Source: Medicago truncatula
Taxonomy: Eukaryota; Streptophyta; Magnoliopsida; Fabales; Fabaceae
Direction of reading: 5' to 3'
Length of the DNA stretch: 64,000 nucleotides
Assembly (NCBI RefSeq): GCF_003473485.1
Contig: NC_053045.1
Coordinates: 32,462,494 to 32,526,493, forward strand
Positions within the stretch are counted from its first letter, which is position 1. Every line of letters starts with the position of its first letter. Positions 1 through 11,871 of the stretch are shown here, piece after piece. The position numbers and the translations under genes are program-made. The notes under the pieces were generated by a model. The model was not told the DNA's origin and ran no database searches. It was given only the letters and a program-made list of their open reading frames with translations.

Positions 1-880
1 GATTTGTTCTTGTTTACACACTTTATAGAAAACTTCATTCTAACTTCTTGTTTGTGCTTCAGGCAGGGACAATCATTCATCGTATACAATTTAGCTCACA
101 CCACAATACTATCAGACCAACATATCATATATAGCATATTAAGTAATATTCATGTAAAAAAGACACAAATCACCAGCAAATGAAATATGTGATTGGTATG
201 TATAGAGGAACACTTATTGAGAAATGTCAAACACTTAGACATATATTTCTTTGCCTTTGAAATTAATCCACAAATCATCCCATTATTGTCACTTTAAAAA
301 ATACACATTTTTCCCATTTTGAAGCCTATTTTGATGTATATATGCATGTAGTTTTCCCAAACTCCAAAATTAATAGTTAGTTTTAATATTTAACTATTAA
401 TTGTTTGTTTTTAACAAAAAAATAATATAAATTTTTAAGTTTGAGGGGCATTTTGCACATAAGTGCAAAACTTCAGGGGGTATTTGCAAAACGTCATGTT
501 CACTAACATAAAAATTTGACGGAGGGGGTAATTGATTAACATTGTGAAATTTCAGGGGGGTAATTGAAGTTTTGATAATTTCAGGGGATAATTGACGAAA
601 CTTACAATTTCAGGATGATAATTACCTATTTACTCCTTATGTTCCTATCAGGAGTTAAAGTCCAACGGACCTGGATAAAAAAGATGAGAATGACAAAATG
701 CCTTTTAATTTGTCGTAGACATATATTTGTGTTTAAAATGCTTCATAAGAAAACATCAAAATGTTCCATAACAAAAAATATATATGTTAAAACATCATAT
801 TAAAATCATTCTAACAAAACAACAAATTGTGTTCATTAACAAAACATAATAATTAGGGTTCCAAAATAAAACCGCAAATC
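1..880. other. intergenic, no gene seen
   Basis: AT-rich DNA without a supportable reading frame. Between about 440 and 620 the phrase 'tttcaggggg(g)taattg' recurs several times with small changes. This looks like one arm of a degenerate inverted-repeat element, but I found no clear opposite arm. The short reading frame at 615-803 has no recognisable content. Confidence 0.5.
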
Positions 881-1470
881 GATCTAAAAAAATTGAAAAC
901 CACAAAAAATCGAATATTTTTGGATGCGTTTGGATGTTGTTTTATCAAAACCGTTAGGATCGGTTTGAATTTTGGATCACTTTCTCAAAACCGAACCAAA
1001 CCGAACCACAAAAAGTAAATATTAATACTTATTTATTCTTTTATTAGTATTATAGATTTTATAATTATGTTGCTTGTTGGTTTTTAATCTTATATATTGT
1101 GCTAATTTAATCTATATTATTGTTACTTCATAAGTTTAAAAAATAATCGATAAATTTCATATTGTAATTTTAATTTTTTAATATATTTTACATTAAACCT
1201 ATTCTTTTGCCGTATTTGTGTATTATTAATATTGATAAAAATTATATTCTTCAACAAAAAGTAAATAAAAAATATATATATTTTGCATTTTGGATATCCA
1301 AAAACCGATCCAAATTAAACCGCATATATTTGGATCGGATCGGTTCAATTATTTTTTGAATTTTCATCCAAACCGGACTGAACCGCGTGTGATTTTTATT
1401 TTGGATAAGATGACATTTTACCTAAAAATCGATCCAAACCGCACCGCAAACACGCCTAATAATAATCATT
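880..1470. repeat. degenerate repeat rich in aaccgaaccaaaccg motifs
   Basis: Both ends of this stretch carry variants of 'ggatcggtttgaattttgg' and 'ccaaaccgaaccaaac' (about 940-1010 and 1300-1450) in both orientations around an AT-rich core. This is typical of an old terminal-inverted-repeat element. No target-site duplication or coding capacity is visible. The family is not identified. Confidence 0.4.
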
Positions 1471-1654
1471 TCGATAAACAACAAAATGGATAAATTATAT
1501 GTGTTCAATGCTGATGCATATAAATAGTTCTCTCGAGTGCAGCGAAGATAACATGTCTATAAATGCCCAGAAAACATCCATTCTTTTTAAGCACACACTC
1601 AATCAAGTGGAAAAAATACACCAACAACCACACATGATCCATCCTACATGTGTG

Positions 1655-1795
1655 CGTAACCTTCATGATTCCTCTAATTATCAAAGACTAAAAATCATAT
1701 GACGAGATCAAGGCAGATTGACAGTTTTGCCTCATGGATGGACAACCCGATCAACGTTCATGATTCCTCTGATTATCAAAGATGAATTTACTTGC
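1655..1795. repeat. short direct duplication
   Basis: The phrase 'ttcatgattcctctaatta' with its continuation 'tcaaaga' at about 1663 recurs with one change at about 1759, a spacing of about 97 bp. It reads as a small local duplication in non-coding DNA. Confidence 0.5.
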
Positions 1796-1817
1796 AATAT
1801 TATATCCGTAAATAGGA

Positions 1818-2175
1818 TATTCGTCGGACTACCTCATGGGAACCGTGGAAGGGGAATTTTTCTGCACGGGGATGGGGGAGAAAGTCCCCTTCAAGGCAGG
1901 GCATGGATTTTCGCACAATACTTGCAGAAATTTCATTTATATTATATTTCTTTACGATAATGTCTTAATATTATATTTCTTTACGATTAAATTTTATTTT
2001 ATTTACCAACTAATTGATTAAAAATAATAGAAATTTAGTGTTATTTTTTCATGCTGATGGGGATGGGGAGGAAAAACTCCCCATGGCAAAAAATGAGAAC
2101 AGAGATGGGGGACAATTTGAGTGGCGGAGAGTGGAAAAATACTCCCCCACCTCCGTCCCGCCCCATTGACATCTC
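1818..2175. repeat. G-rich/C-rich inverted-type repeat
   Basis: The stretch has 'cacggggatgggggagaaagt' near 1865, 'gatggggatggggaggaaaa' near 2050 and the opposite-strand form 'actcccccacctccgtcccg' near 2140. These GC islands in AT-rich DNA, found in both orientations, are typical of a dispersed legume repeat. I cannot define its ends or superfamily. Confidence 0.4.
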
Positions 2176-2597
2176 TATGTTTTCCATACTAGATTAAGAA
2201 CAATATAGAGTAAGATGGGTTTTCAAGCGGACCATCCTGATTGGTGGTCGATGGTGGTTTGGTACTTAAAAATCACCTAAAATATCGATTGACAATGTTT
2301 CTTAAAAGTAGAAGTTCACGTGTCCTTCTTGATCTTTATGATTGAAACGTCGATTAGATCGAAATGAGGAAAAATTAATGGGTAATAGATGAGTCTTATG
2401 CACTTATATTCGTTTCCTCTTGACTTTGTCATCACCTCTCAACTGGGAAAACTGAGAACTACGATCTTCTACTTTCAAAAGATAAATATATGTTTGGTGT
2501 TAACAAGGTTTCAGTCGATTTTTAGGTACGAGCCAAGTATACGGCACTCCCATGCACCTATCAAAGCTAAGTGATATAATATAGAATTTGCCTATAG

Positions 2598-2695
2598 TGT
2601 CAAAGCAACATGTGGGTTATATGATGGAATCACAAGAAAAAAGAAATGTCAAAACAACATGTGGGTTATATGATGGAATCACAAGAAAAAAGAAA
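2598..2695. repeat. 49-bp tandem duplication
   Basis: Two adjacent copies, 2598-2646 and 2647-2695, begin 'tgtcaaagcaacatgtgg' and 'tgtcaaaacaacatgtgg'. They are almost identical through 'gaatcacaagaaaaaagaaa'. Near-identity suggests a recent slippage or unequal-exchange event in non-coding DNA. Confidence 0.85.
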
Positions 2696-2999
2696 CTCCA
2701 CTACTCTTGCACATGCATTAAATATAGCGAAAAGTTTTTTCATTATGACTTGTTTTAATTCTATGATCATTACCAATATGTAAGTAAAATCATAAAAATT
2801 TACTGTTGGTTTCCGTAGTCATATCAAAGATGATGTAAACTGCTCTTTTTCTGAGAAAATTTGCATGAGGATCATTTTGCTGATATTGTCAATAATTGGA
2901 CTCAAGACATCTCTAATTAGCACTTATTGTTTCATATCTATTGGATTCGAGAGAGTAAAGTGGAAACCAATATTCAATTGTAATGATATTTTTTTGGTT

Positions 3000-3132
3000 G
3001 AGAAATGCTATTAACACACATTTTAACATACTCTTTTTGATTGATTAAAATTTACATGGGCTCCACCAAATTTATATAGATCTCATACGATTTATATTGA
3101 ATGTGTTAAAATGTGTATTGTCAGCATTTCTC
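3000..3132. mobile_element. MITE, 133 bp foldback
   Basis: The left end 'gagaaatgctattaacacac' is mirrored at the right end by 'gtgtattgtcagcatttctc'. The inverted arms extend about 30 bp through 'attttaaca/tgttaaaat'. There is no coding capacity. Related ends occur at about 12380-12560 and 23700-23850. Confidence 0.75.
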
Positions 3133-5061
3133 TTCTGGATTATATTGATTGTTGTCCATTGTATATCGTGTTGTTTAGTTAACTTTTTTCATCGTGTACT
3201 AAACTAGTACTTGTACTAATGTTTTTTGTTTTTTTTTTAATCAAGTACTTGTACTAATGTTGAACGCGTATAATTTGCATGTGCTAAAGATTAAATTAGT
3301 CTAAACTACCAAATAAAAGATTAAATTAGTCTCCTTCAAAAAAACAAAAGATTAAATTAGTCATATTTGAGACAGTGTTATGTAACTGCCAACTGTTAAT
3401 ATTATTATTAAAATTCTAATAAGTTGAGATTAAAAAGTTGTACAAGCAAAAACAAACAAAAAATGAGTTGATTTCTGCAACGCATGGTTCATGACATATT
3501 TTCCTTTTTTAAGCTTAAAATGGTTATATGTTATAATATGAAAACTAATTTTAATCTGGGTGAAAAGATTAAATTTCATTTAATCTATCATAATGCTACG
3601 TTGATTTCTCATATTTAAAAATATATAAATGAGATTTTTTTGACACAATAAATATTATAGATGTATATAAAAGAATATGAAGAATGGATTCATCTTCTAT
3701 CCAAGAACTACCTCACATTACATTAGTTTTATAATGACAAATATATGTAACGCGATTACAATGACTATATTTTATACGATCTCCGATCAATCATATGATA
3801 CACGAATAGTTGGTATATATGCAACGCGTGATTGATAATTGATTTATTTAAGCAATATTCAAATAGCATCATTACAGTTTTGGATCTTATTCGTAATGAT
3901 GATGTCTTGCTTTGAACCTTCACCTTTTGTTTATTGTACAAACAAATGGTTCAACACTTCAAATTATTATTTTTTGACAAGTAAAAGGTTCGATCTTAAT
4001 CTTATATTATACGGCGGAAAGCGATATAAGTAAATATTAGGAATCTTTTGCAGCCTAAAATATGGCCTTTGTGCCATAGAAAGGACGACACATGTTGTGC
4101 AAGAGTGATTTTTTTGACTCAAATTGAACATTTTTTATTTTGCTTTTAGTTTTGTGCTACCTTGTGCCAACAACTTTGATCTCAAGCCTGCATAGAATGA
4201 GGAAATTTTATCCTCTTCTTTTGATACAAACATGAGTCCATTATTATACTTAGTTATCTATTCTATTAAGAGAAATGTTACTTCTATAAGCTTGTCATGA
4301 AAATTAAAAAACACAGTAACAAAAATATCATGAGAATAATTACGGTCACAGATGTCTCTTTGATTAAATGATTATAATAAATTTGTGGTGTGTTCATAGC
4401 ATTGCATCAACCGAAGTTGAATCTAGATTGATGAGCTAACATGATACATCGTGACAATTAATATTCGAAGTTTAGTTAAGAGAGATATCCATATATTTGA
4501 AATCTAACTTTACACACTTATTTTGAAAAAATGTTTGTACATAGCCACAAGAAATAATATATAGTATTTTTCTAAAAAGAAATATATTGAAGAAGGATGG
4601 TATATTGTTTTGTTGCGTTTGTTTCAAACTATATTTAGAAATTAGAAGTTTGCAAATTGCAAAAGCTACTTGCTTGAAGTTACTAACCAGTGCCCGACAC
4701 CAAACGTCAGAGAACAGAACAATCCATACAAATCAACCGCAAAAACAGGAAAAGAAGAAATTATCAAAACAAAGAAAACGGAAAAGATGAAGTGAACATA
4801 AAAGACACTTTATCCGTTTTAAATTATGTTTTTTTTGTTAGTTTTATACAGTTATTAAAAAAATTATTATTATTGTTGATTTTAACGGTAAAATATAGTT
4901 AGTAGAGTTGTTAGATGATTAAAATATAATAAATAAGAGTATGCCGGTAGAAATGAATAATAAATGTTGTACTCATGTTATAAAATGGATAAATAATTTG
5001 AGACATAAAAAAATAGTAAAGATAAGACCTATCTTGATACGGATGGAGTAATTGGAAAATG

Positions 5062-5537
5062 ACACTCCCTTTGCTCCAAATTATGTCTCTTTGAAAAAAA
5101 ATTCTCCTAAATTATATGTCGTTTTACAATACCAATAAAAAATTAATGTTATTTTTCCTATTATTCTTTAACTATTTATTACTCTTTAATTTTTCTCATT
5201 TAATTTATTAAGGACAATTTTGTAAAACAACTAATATTTTTTTTTTGATGAAAGGGAGGGCCGAAGCCCGAAAAAAGAAATTATATCTTAATCAAGCGCC
5301 GAAAAGTAACCCCCGCTTGATCAGCAGCTAACAAATGGTTAATTTGAGTCGGACACGACTCATAAAACATCATCTCATTCCCCATGATACATCCAATATT
5401 AGCTAACGCATCAGCACACCTATTTGCTTCACGATACGAGTGTTTAACCTTCACTTCCCATTCCATTTGAAGAAAATTTTAGGATAGATGGGAAATGTCC
5501 AAAAGGGCATAGTATAATTTGGGAAAGAGGGGAGTAA
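5062..5537. mobile_element. Stowaway-like MITE interrupted by a LINE tail
   Basis: The left end 'cactccctttgctccaaatt' is matched by the inverted right end 'aatttgggaaagaggggagt'. Together they form terminal inverted repeats of the 'ctccctccgt' type common in plant Stowaway MITEs. A LINE 3' fragment (5229-5475) lies inside, so the MITE is the older insertion. Confidence 0.6.
5229..5475 (-). pseudogene. LINE (L1-type) 3' end with RNase H remnant
   Basis: On the minus strand a 61-codon frame (5281-5466) reads WEVKVKHSYREANRCADALA followed by a short tail and a stop. The 'H.YREAN.CADALA' block is the end of the plant RNase H-like domain found at the C terminus of L1-type retrotransposon polyproteins. 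After the stop come 'tttcgggcttcggccctccc', a typical plant LINE 3' end, and an A-run (the T-run at about 5231-5239 on the + strand). The copy is a 5'-truncated insertion and is not functional. Confidence 0.8.
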
Positions 5538-7500
5538 TAAAAATCCTTTTAAGTTAAGACACTTGTTAAACAATATAATATAATAAGAGTCACGGTAACA
5601 TGTGTCATAAAGGCGCATGATAGAATTTTCATAAATAGTAAGTATTTATCAAAAAAAAATATTACTTTAATATATATTATAAGATAAAGTTCATGTTTAG
5701 ATTCATTCAATAAATGACGTATTTATTCTATTTTAAAAATTAGATATATCATTTATGTATTTTGACAAAAGATATATTATTCATTGAATAAACTTAAAAT
5801 GTAATTTTTTTTATAATAAAAATATGAAAGAGTAGTTGAAAAAATGTAAGAAATAGATGGAAATGATTTTCGATACATAATTTCTATATTTACTTTTAAA
5901 CATGTGCATGTAATATGTACCCTTATGTTTTGTAATTTATGTAAAGATTCTTTAGAAGTCTCAAAAACATTCTTTTCTTATAAAGCTTCTTTGTTAAAGT
6001 TCTTTAACAAAGGTTCTTAAACACTAGTTAACCTAGTTGAAAGTTACCGTATAAATTATTTTATGGAAATGTTAATGAGTACTTTCAATATATTCGTTAA
6101 AGACTATAAAGAGTAAGTATTTATAAAAATGTATGTAATCTATGCATTGAAAATTAAAATATTTTATTTTTTTAGAGAATAATTATTTGGTTTGATGATA
6201 TGCTTAAAAAATATCTCGAAAACACTCGTTACCAAGACCCTTTATCTTAAGGACACAAGTAAACGACGATTTCTCTATTAGCTTTGCTCGACCCCAATCA
6301 AACGGCTGAGATTAATGTGAGAGAGGACTAGGTGGGTCCACGTGAAGCCCACCTACTGAGTCCCGTTGACGAATGGGTCCATATTTTAATCAAAGCTTTC
6401 TTACAAGAAGAGAATCAAAGCCAAAAAAATCCAATAAAATAATGCATCACGTGGGGCCTAGGATCACACACTACACTATCTAGTATCTATCCTCTTTCTT
6501 CTTTATCGTCACCGCTTTTTGCTCTCCATCATGTCACTATCACCGTTTGATCTTATTGTTTTTTAACCTTTCGATTGGATTCATGAAATGCATAGGCCGC
6601 TCCCCCCATAATCTGGACTTCTTTTTGCCACGTCATCGTGACATACCCAGCTTAATTCGAAAACAGGGACATCCTAGAGTAAACAACTTAGTCAAATTCT
6701 CTTCATTTCTCAAAGGGATCCCGATTTGCTGTTCTAGCAAAATTACACAGTTCCACACAGATATAGATCTTAACCATTAATTTAAGATCCGACCATTTAT
6801 ATTACCTTAATAATTTCACAATTAAATGATATTATTCGTTGATATTGATCAATAGTCGAAAGTTCGATTATCATAAAGATAGATACAAGTAAAATATTGG
6901 TGAAACATAAATTTGTTATTTTAATACGGCGTAAAATCTTAAATTGTTTGAGAATTGAGATATATTATCATTCACACTCATTAATTTAATGAAACATATT
7001 TTATAAAGATAAAATCGTGACGATTCACTCAACAAATAAAAACAGACAATACCTTAAAATACGGTATGTATATTTGAGGTTGAAACGAGACATCTATCAA
7101 TATTTTATCTTTGTTTATCTTTTTTGTTGAAGTAATCATATTTGTGTTAATCTCATACTTAACAAGAAGAAAAAATGTAACCAAAAAAAATACTTAACAA
7201 GAATTTAACCTAAAAATATTTTATATATGATCGATAATTATTTTAACTAAAATTTTCTTTCAATTGCTCTCAACTAAAACTCATTAACAACTTAACTATC
7301 CGACAAATCGCTAAAAAACATAATACATTGTGAGATCAATAATTATAAGTCTAAACATAATATTCTTTTTTTTTACAAAATATTAAAATATTAAAATTTA
7401 TCGTTATTAGCCAAATTAACTAGCTATTTTAAAGTTGGGTAAATAAGTCTAAAAACTCCAACTACCATAATATATTATTTTTTTTTGTAAAACATACACC
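5538..7500. other. intergenic and upstream region of the DUF3527 gene
   Basis: No gene recognised. At 5690-5810 'tagattcattcaataaatga' and its inverse 'tcattgaataaac' form a small AT-rich foldback. From about 6240 to 6780 the base composition is more GC-rich. That stretch holds two ACGT-core G-box-like sites, 'tccacgtgaa' (about 6339) and 'atcacgtggg' (about 6447). It may be upstream regulatory sequence for the DUF3527 gene, which is inference only. Confidence 0.4.
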
Positions 7501-7544
7501 TTTTTAATGCCTCTTGCATCTAGTAGTTGTTGTAGTAGGAGTAG

Positions 7545-9140
7545 CACGCACTCACAAATCAAAAACAATTATCTTCTCCATTCTCTCACTCAATCACTTA
7601 CTACAAAGCACAGAGTTTAGGTGTGTACGCGGTTATAGCTAGGTGTCTTGTTCAGGTGATATTCTCAGAGCCTCAAAGACTTTTTAGCTTTCATCTCATC
7701 TCAACAACAACTTTCAGTAGCTTCAGACTTTTTACCCTTTGCTTTGGTTTATACACACAACACATTTATTTCTCTTACATCACCATCATCTTCATTTCTT
7801 CCCAAATCCCACACTCTTTTTTCACCACCGACACCGCTCCAACCTTCCCACTCTTTCTCCGGTATGCATTCCCTTTCTCATTTTCATTCTTTTAAGTTGT
7901 TTTTCCTTACATGTGCAATTTTTTTTTTGTTTTTTTTGCTTGCAAGTGGAGAAAGAGACTTCAATAATTTGATTTTTGAAAATTATAAAAATAATAATAT
8001 TATAGCTGGAAATCTTGGTGTCGACGAAGATGGGTGCTTGTACCGTACCTTATCTTTTTTTATTTTTCAAAATTCAAATTAGGTTTGTGTCATTTGCATG
8101 GACCACTACACATTTCTTTCTTGTGACATTTTTTTTTTTTTTTTATCTTATATGACCAAAGTATCTACCCACTTGTTTAGTGACTAATTTTCGTCGAAAA
8201 ATCTGTTTAATGACTCTCCTCTCAGCCATATTAATTTTTTAATTAAGGAAACTCGAACCTGAGACCTCTCTTTAAGAGATATCAGTCCAGTTCCATTAAG
8301 ACGAATATATGTTTCTTTCCATCTCAAGTCCACAACACTTCATTTTTTTATGTATTGTCTATTTTGGGTCTTGTGCGAGTTCTCATGGTTTTGTCTTTTG
8401 TAAAATTCCCCTTTTTGAATTTTGTTATAAACTACCATGAGCCGAGATTCTCAAGCAATGTGAGACTTTTTGGTGTACTGGAACATTATCCTTGGTTGTG
8501 ACATTTTTTTGTGAATAAGTGTGTAAATTAAGTTGTAAATTTCGTGTTAGTTTCCAATATATGATTACTAGAAATTCTTATGTACCACATTTTATTATGG
8601 TCATCAATCTAATACACAAATTCTCTGGATTTTCTCATCTTGCTAAGTCACCTTCACTCACGTGGTGTTATATGAAAGGTAATGTGTATGTAAAATAGTG
8701 ACCCCACAACCTTTACAGCTTAATTTAGACTTATGCACAAAGTTGGGGCCATATGGGGAGGAGGGGAAATTGTCCAGAATCTTTCTTTGGACCTTATTAT
8801 GCTTTGTGAGCTTTCAAATTTATGTCCCTTTCCATGAATTTTGCTTTTCATGTTTTTCATTATGTTATGAATTTATGATATTACTTATTGGTTTTGCATT
8901 GGTTCACTTAAGATATATACCACTGAAATCTATTTCTTTTTCACACAATAAACAATAATTCATTTAGCTTGAATTGAAATCTTTGTTTTTATCAGTTTTG
9001 ATTTTTTCGATTATAATCCAGGTTTGGACAAGAAAATCAAGTTGTAGTATGTTTTGGATTGCAATTTGCGAGGTAGTTGATTGCTTGCGGGGCTTGAGCT
9101 CAGCAGATCTGAAATAATATTTAGGAAACAATCTATCACC
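7545..9140 (+). promoter_or_regulatory. 5' leader of DUF3527 gene with 1.16-kb leader intron
   Basis: The CT- and CA-rich, ATG-poor stretch at about 7550-7861 looks like a plant 5' UTR. A donor 'ccg|gtatgc' at 7861/7862 and an acceptor 'atccag|gtttgg' at 9021/9022 would remove 7862-9021. The next exon then leads into the start codon at 9141. An alternative acceptor 'tatcag' lies near 8995. The leader intron contains a degenerate repeat at about 8235-8310 with a tRNA B-box-like 'caggttcgagtttcc' on the minus strand, possibly a SINE fragment. The transcription start is not determined. Confidence 0.55.
9049..9117 (+). promoter_or_regulatory. upstream ORF (22 codons) in DUF3527 leader
   Basis: In the last leader exon an ATG at 9049 opens a 22-residue frame that begins MFWIAICEVVDC and stops at 9117. 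That is 23 bases before the main ATG at 9141 and in a different frame. It would be translated first by scanning ribosomes and could reduce main-ORF translation. Whether the peptide is conserved is unknown. Confidence 0.5.
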
Positions 9141-11871
9141 ATGAGTAGAAAGGTTTATGACGAGATAAAGTCGGGGAAGTCTTCTTTGCCATATGTTGCC
9201 GACCATCATCATGAAATTCACAAAAATGTGGAAGGCGGCACTTCAAAATTTCACCGGAGTCACCACAAGCACGGGAATTGTGATAGTGAGTATGAAGATG
9301 AGCTGGTTAAGTACATGTCCAATTTGCCAGGTTATTTACAGAGGGGAAGAGAGAAAGTTTTAAATGTTGGTGTTCTTGATTGGAGCCGTCTAGAACAATG
9401 GCAGCACATTCATAAAAATGCATCACATAGAAATAGCAGGAGTTCAACATCTAGTACTGCATCATCCTCTTCTGTTCCAACGGACGGGTTATCTGGTCAT
9501 TCTGGTAAAGATCAAAGGAAATTGCGTCAGTCGCTGAAATCTCACTTTGAAGCGTCTTCAATTCAAGACAACTCTCAAGCTGTCAAAACCTCTAGAAGAA
9601 GTGTTGGACATTGTCAAGATTTTAGAGGTAGCATCGGTAATATTAACACACCGAGCAAACATGTCAGAGCAGATGATCGTCTTTCGGTGAACCATCCTAA
9701 CAGCAGACTGAAAGGTTGTGACAGGAAATATTTGGAACCGTATATCAATAAGGAAAGCGGCGTCAAACGAAATGAGCAAATGCACAAGGCAGCATCAAGT
9801 GCTAAGCTAGACATGCGCAGTAGAGATGGTGGAAAGGATAAAAGAGTAGAGAATTTTAATGAACCAAATATTGATAATGTTGTGCAAGCTATGCTCAGGA
9901 AAAACGAGCCGTTTGTTCATCTTTTGCCTAGAGACAGCCCTCAGAATAGTCATTGTGGAGTTCCTCATATACAAACGTTCTTAGCTCAGAAATCAGAAAA
10001 GTATAGTCGATTGAGCTTTTCAGAACAGCCTAAGGAACTCTGTCAGAAAGAACTAAATTATGATGTTTCGCATTCAGGTAGCCTTCCTGATGAGCTTGGC
10101 TGTAATGATTCTCAGAATAAAGGTTCTGGTTGCAGTTCCACAGATATTGAAAGTAGCAAACTTCATGCTTCTACTTTTTCATCACCAATATCTACTTCCT
10201 CATCACCTTTATCAGTCAGAGTGGAAATAAGTCTTCCCAAGTCTAGAAAAGCCGAGGAAATGAGACAAACTGTGGCAAAAACTTCATCTGCAAATAGGCC
10301 TTTCCATGAATTAGACCAAAAAGTAATTTCTGAAAAGTCAAGAAGTTCTTCACCTTTTCGTCGATTAAGCATCAGCATTGGCTATACAAGTGGAGGCTCT
10401 GCTTGTAAAGAGGATGAGGATGTCCCTAATCAGAGCTCTACAACTGCGGGTAAATCTAATTCAGAAACTGTGAGAGGTTATGCTAACTCAAACATTTCAG
10501 GAAGTGATAAACCTGGTGACACAGGCAGAAGCAAGACAAGCCCTTTGAGGAGGTTACTGGATCCATTGCTGAAACCAAAGACAGCTAAGTTCAGTCATTC
10601 CTTGGAATCATCTCAGAAGGATTCATCGTCCATAAATAAGAATTATAGGTCAGCTAATGGGAGATTTTCAACCCTTCATCCAATCAAAGAAGTGGATAGG
10701 GACCAAAGGGTCGGTTGTAGCCCCGTTAAACCCGTCGATTCTTCAAAGGACAAGAAGCACGCTCCATCAATGAGTCAAGCTCTTCTGAGAATTTCTGTGA
10801 AGAATGGCCTGCCTCTTTTCACATTTGCTGTTGACCAAACTGACGGCAACATTCTTGCAGCCAAAGTGAAGAACTTAGGTGGGTCAGGAAAAGATGAATG
10901 CAACCGTATCTATACTTTTCTCACCTTTAGCGAGGTTAAGAAGAAGAATGGAAGTTGGATGAGTAAAGGAAGCAGAAGCAAAGGACCTGATTATGTTTCC
11001 CATGCTGTCGCTCAAATGAAGGCTTCTGATTCACACTGCTTGGATTTAACTGGACAGAATTGTGTGGACTCATCTACCATGAAAGAGTTTGTTTTGTTTT
11101 CAGTAAAGCTCGGGCAAGGGGATACGAGTCAGGACACCGACTATCTGCCAAATGATGAGCTTGCTGCTATTGCTGTCAAAATACCTCAGGCTATCAGTTT
11201 CGTTAACGATCAACATCATGGCAGTTGCCACAATAATAGTCATGACCTTGTCCGTGCAACGGTTGTGCTTCCAGGTGGGGTTCATAGTCTTCCGAGTAAT
11301 GGTGGACCTTCATCACTTCTTGAGCGCTGGAAATCGGGTGGATCATGTGACTGCGGTGGTTGGGATTTGGCTTGCAAACTTAAAATTCTTGCTAGTGACT
11401 ATCAAGCGTGTAGAAAACCAAGGTCGTCCAAAGCTTATTTTGCAGATTATGAATTTGATCTTTTTGTTCAGGTACTTTCTGTTCATGAAACTTATTTTGC
11501 GCGCAATGTATTATATAGAGTACTAATATTAGTTATTTATTTTCATGTATCTCTTTTTTGGATAACCACAGGGGAATGAACAAGATTTGCGACCAGCATT
11601 CAGCTTAACCCCTTTAGAGAATGGAATGTGTTCCGTAGCCTTTGACTCGTCACTCTCACTTTTGCAAGCGTTTGCCATTTGCATAGCATTAGTGGATAGC
11701 AAGATGCCTTGTGAGCTTTCTGGATCAAGAAACTCCATTGAAGAAAAAAATCCAAAGGAAACACTATTGGTGCAAACTGCGAAACTGAAGGCATTTGGTA
11801 AATTGGAGAATATTCATATTCCTGCAAGTTATGTTTCTTACCCACCAGTTTCTCCTGTTGGTAGAGTCTAA
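9141..11871 (+). CDS. DUF3527 domain protein
   Basis: Two coding exons: 9141-11471 and 11572-11871 (donor CAG|gtactt, acceptor cacag|GGG, phase 0). They give 876 residues. The start ATG (MSRKVYDEIK) is the first in-frame Met; upstream in-frame codons are leader. Residues 1-540 are Ser-, Lys- and Arg-rich and look disordered. From about residue 544 (MSQALLRISVKNGLPLFTFA) to about 860 the sequence matches the plant DUF3527 domain. Landmarks are 'VVLPGGVHSLPS' , 'SLLERWKSGGSCDCGGWDLA' and the C-terminal 'FDSSLSLLQAFAICIALVDS'. The Cys-rich GGSCDCGGWD block is the strongest signature. The family occurs only in plants and has no established biochemical function. No transmembrane segment or signal peptide is evident. 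A polyadenylation-like 'ggaataaaca' lies near 12120. Confidence 0.9.

Larger units (their letters stand above)
2176..5060. other. intergenic block with small repeats
   Basis: No gene recognised. It contains the 49-bp tandem duplication at 2598, the foldback at 3000 and a degenerate Stowaway-like stretch (about 4800-5052). The last starts 'gacactttatccgttttaaa' and ends 'gatacggatggagta', the usual inverted 'ctccctccgt' ends. The remainder is AT-rich with no conserved frame. Confidence 0.5.

Noticed and set aside
7623-8082. Overlapping frames in the CT-rich stretch before the DUF3527 gene
   Set aside because: Ser/Phe/His-rich translations of a pyrimidine-rich leader and the start of its intron; no protein family.
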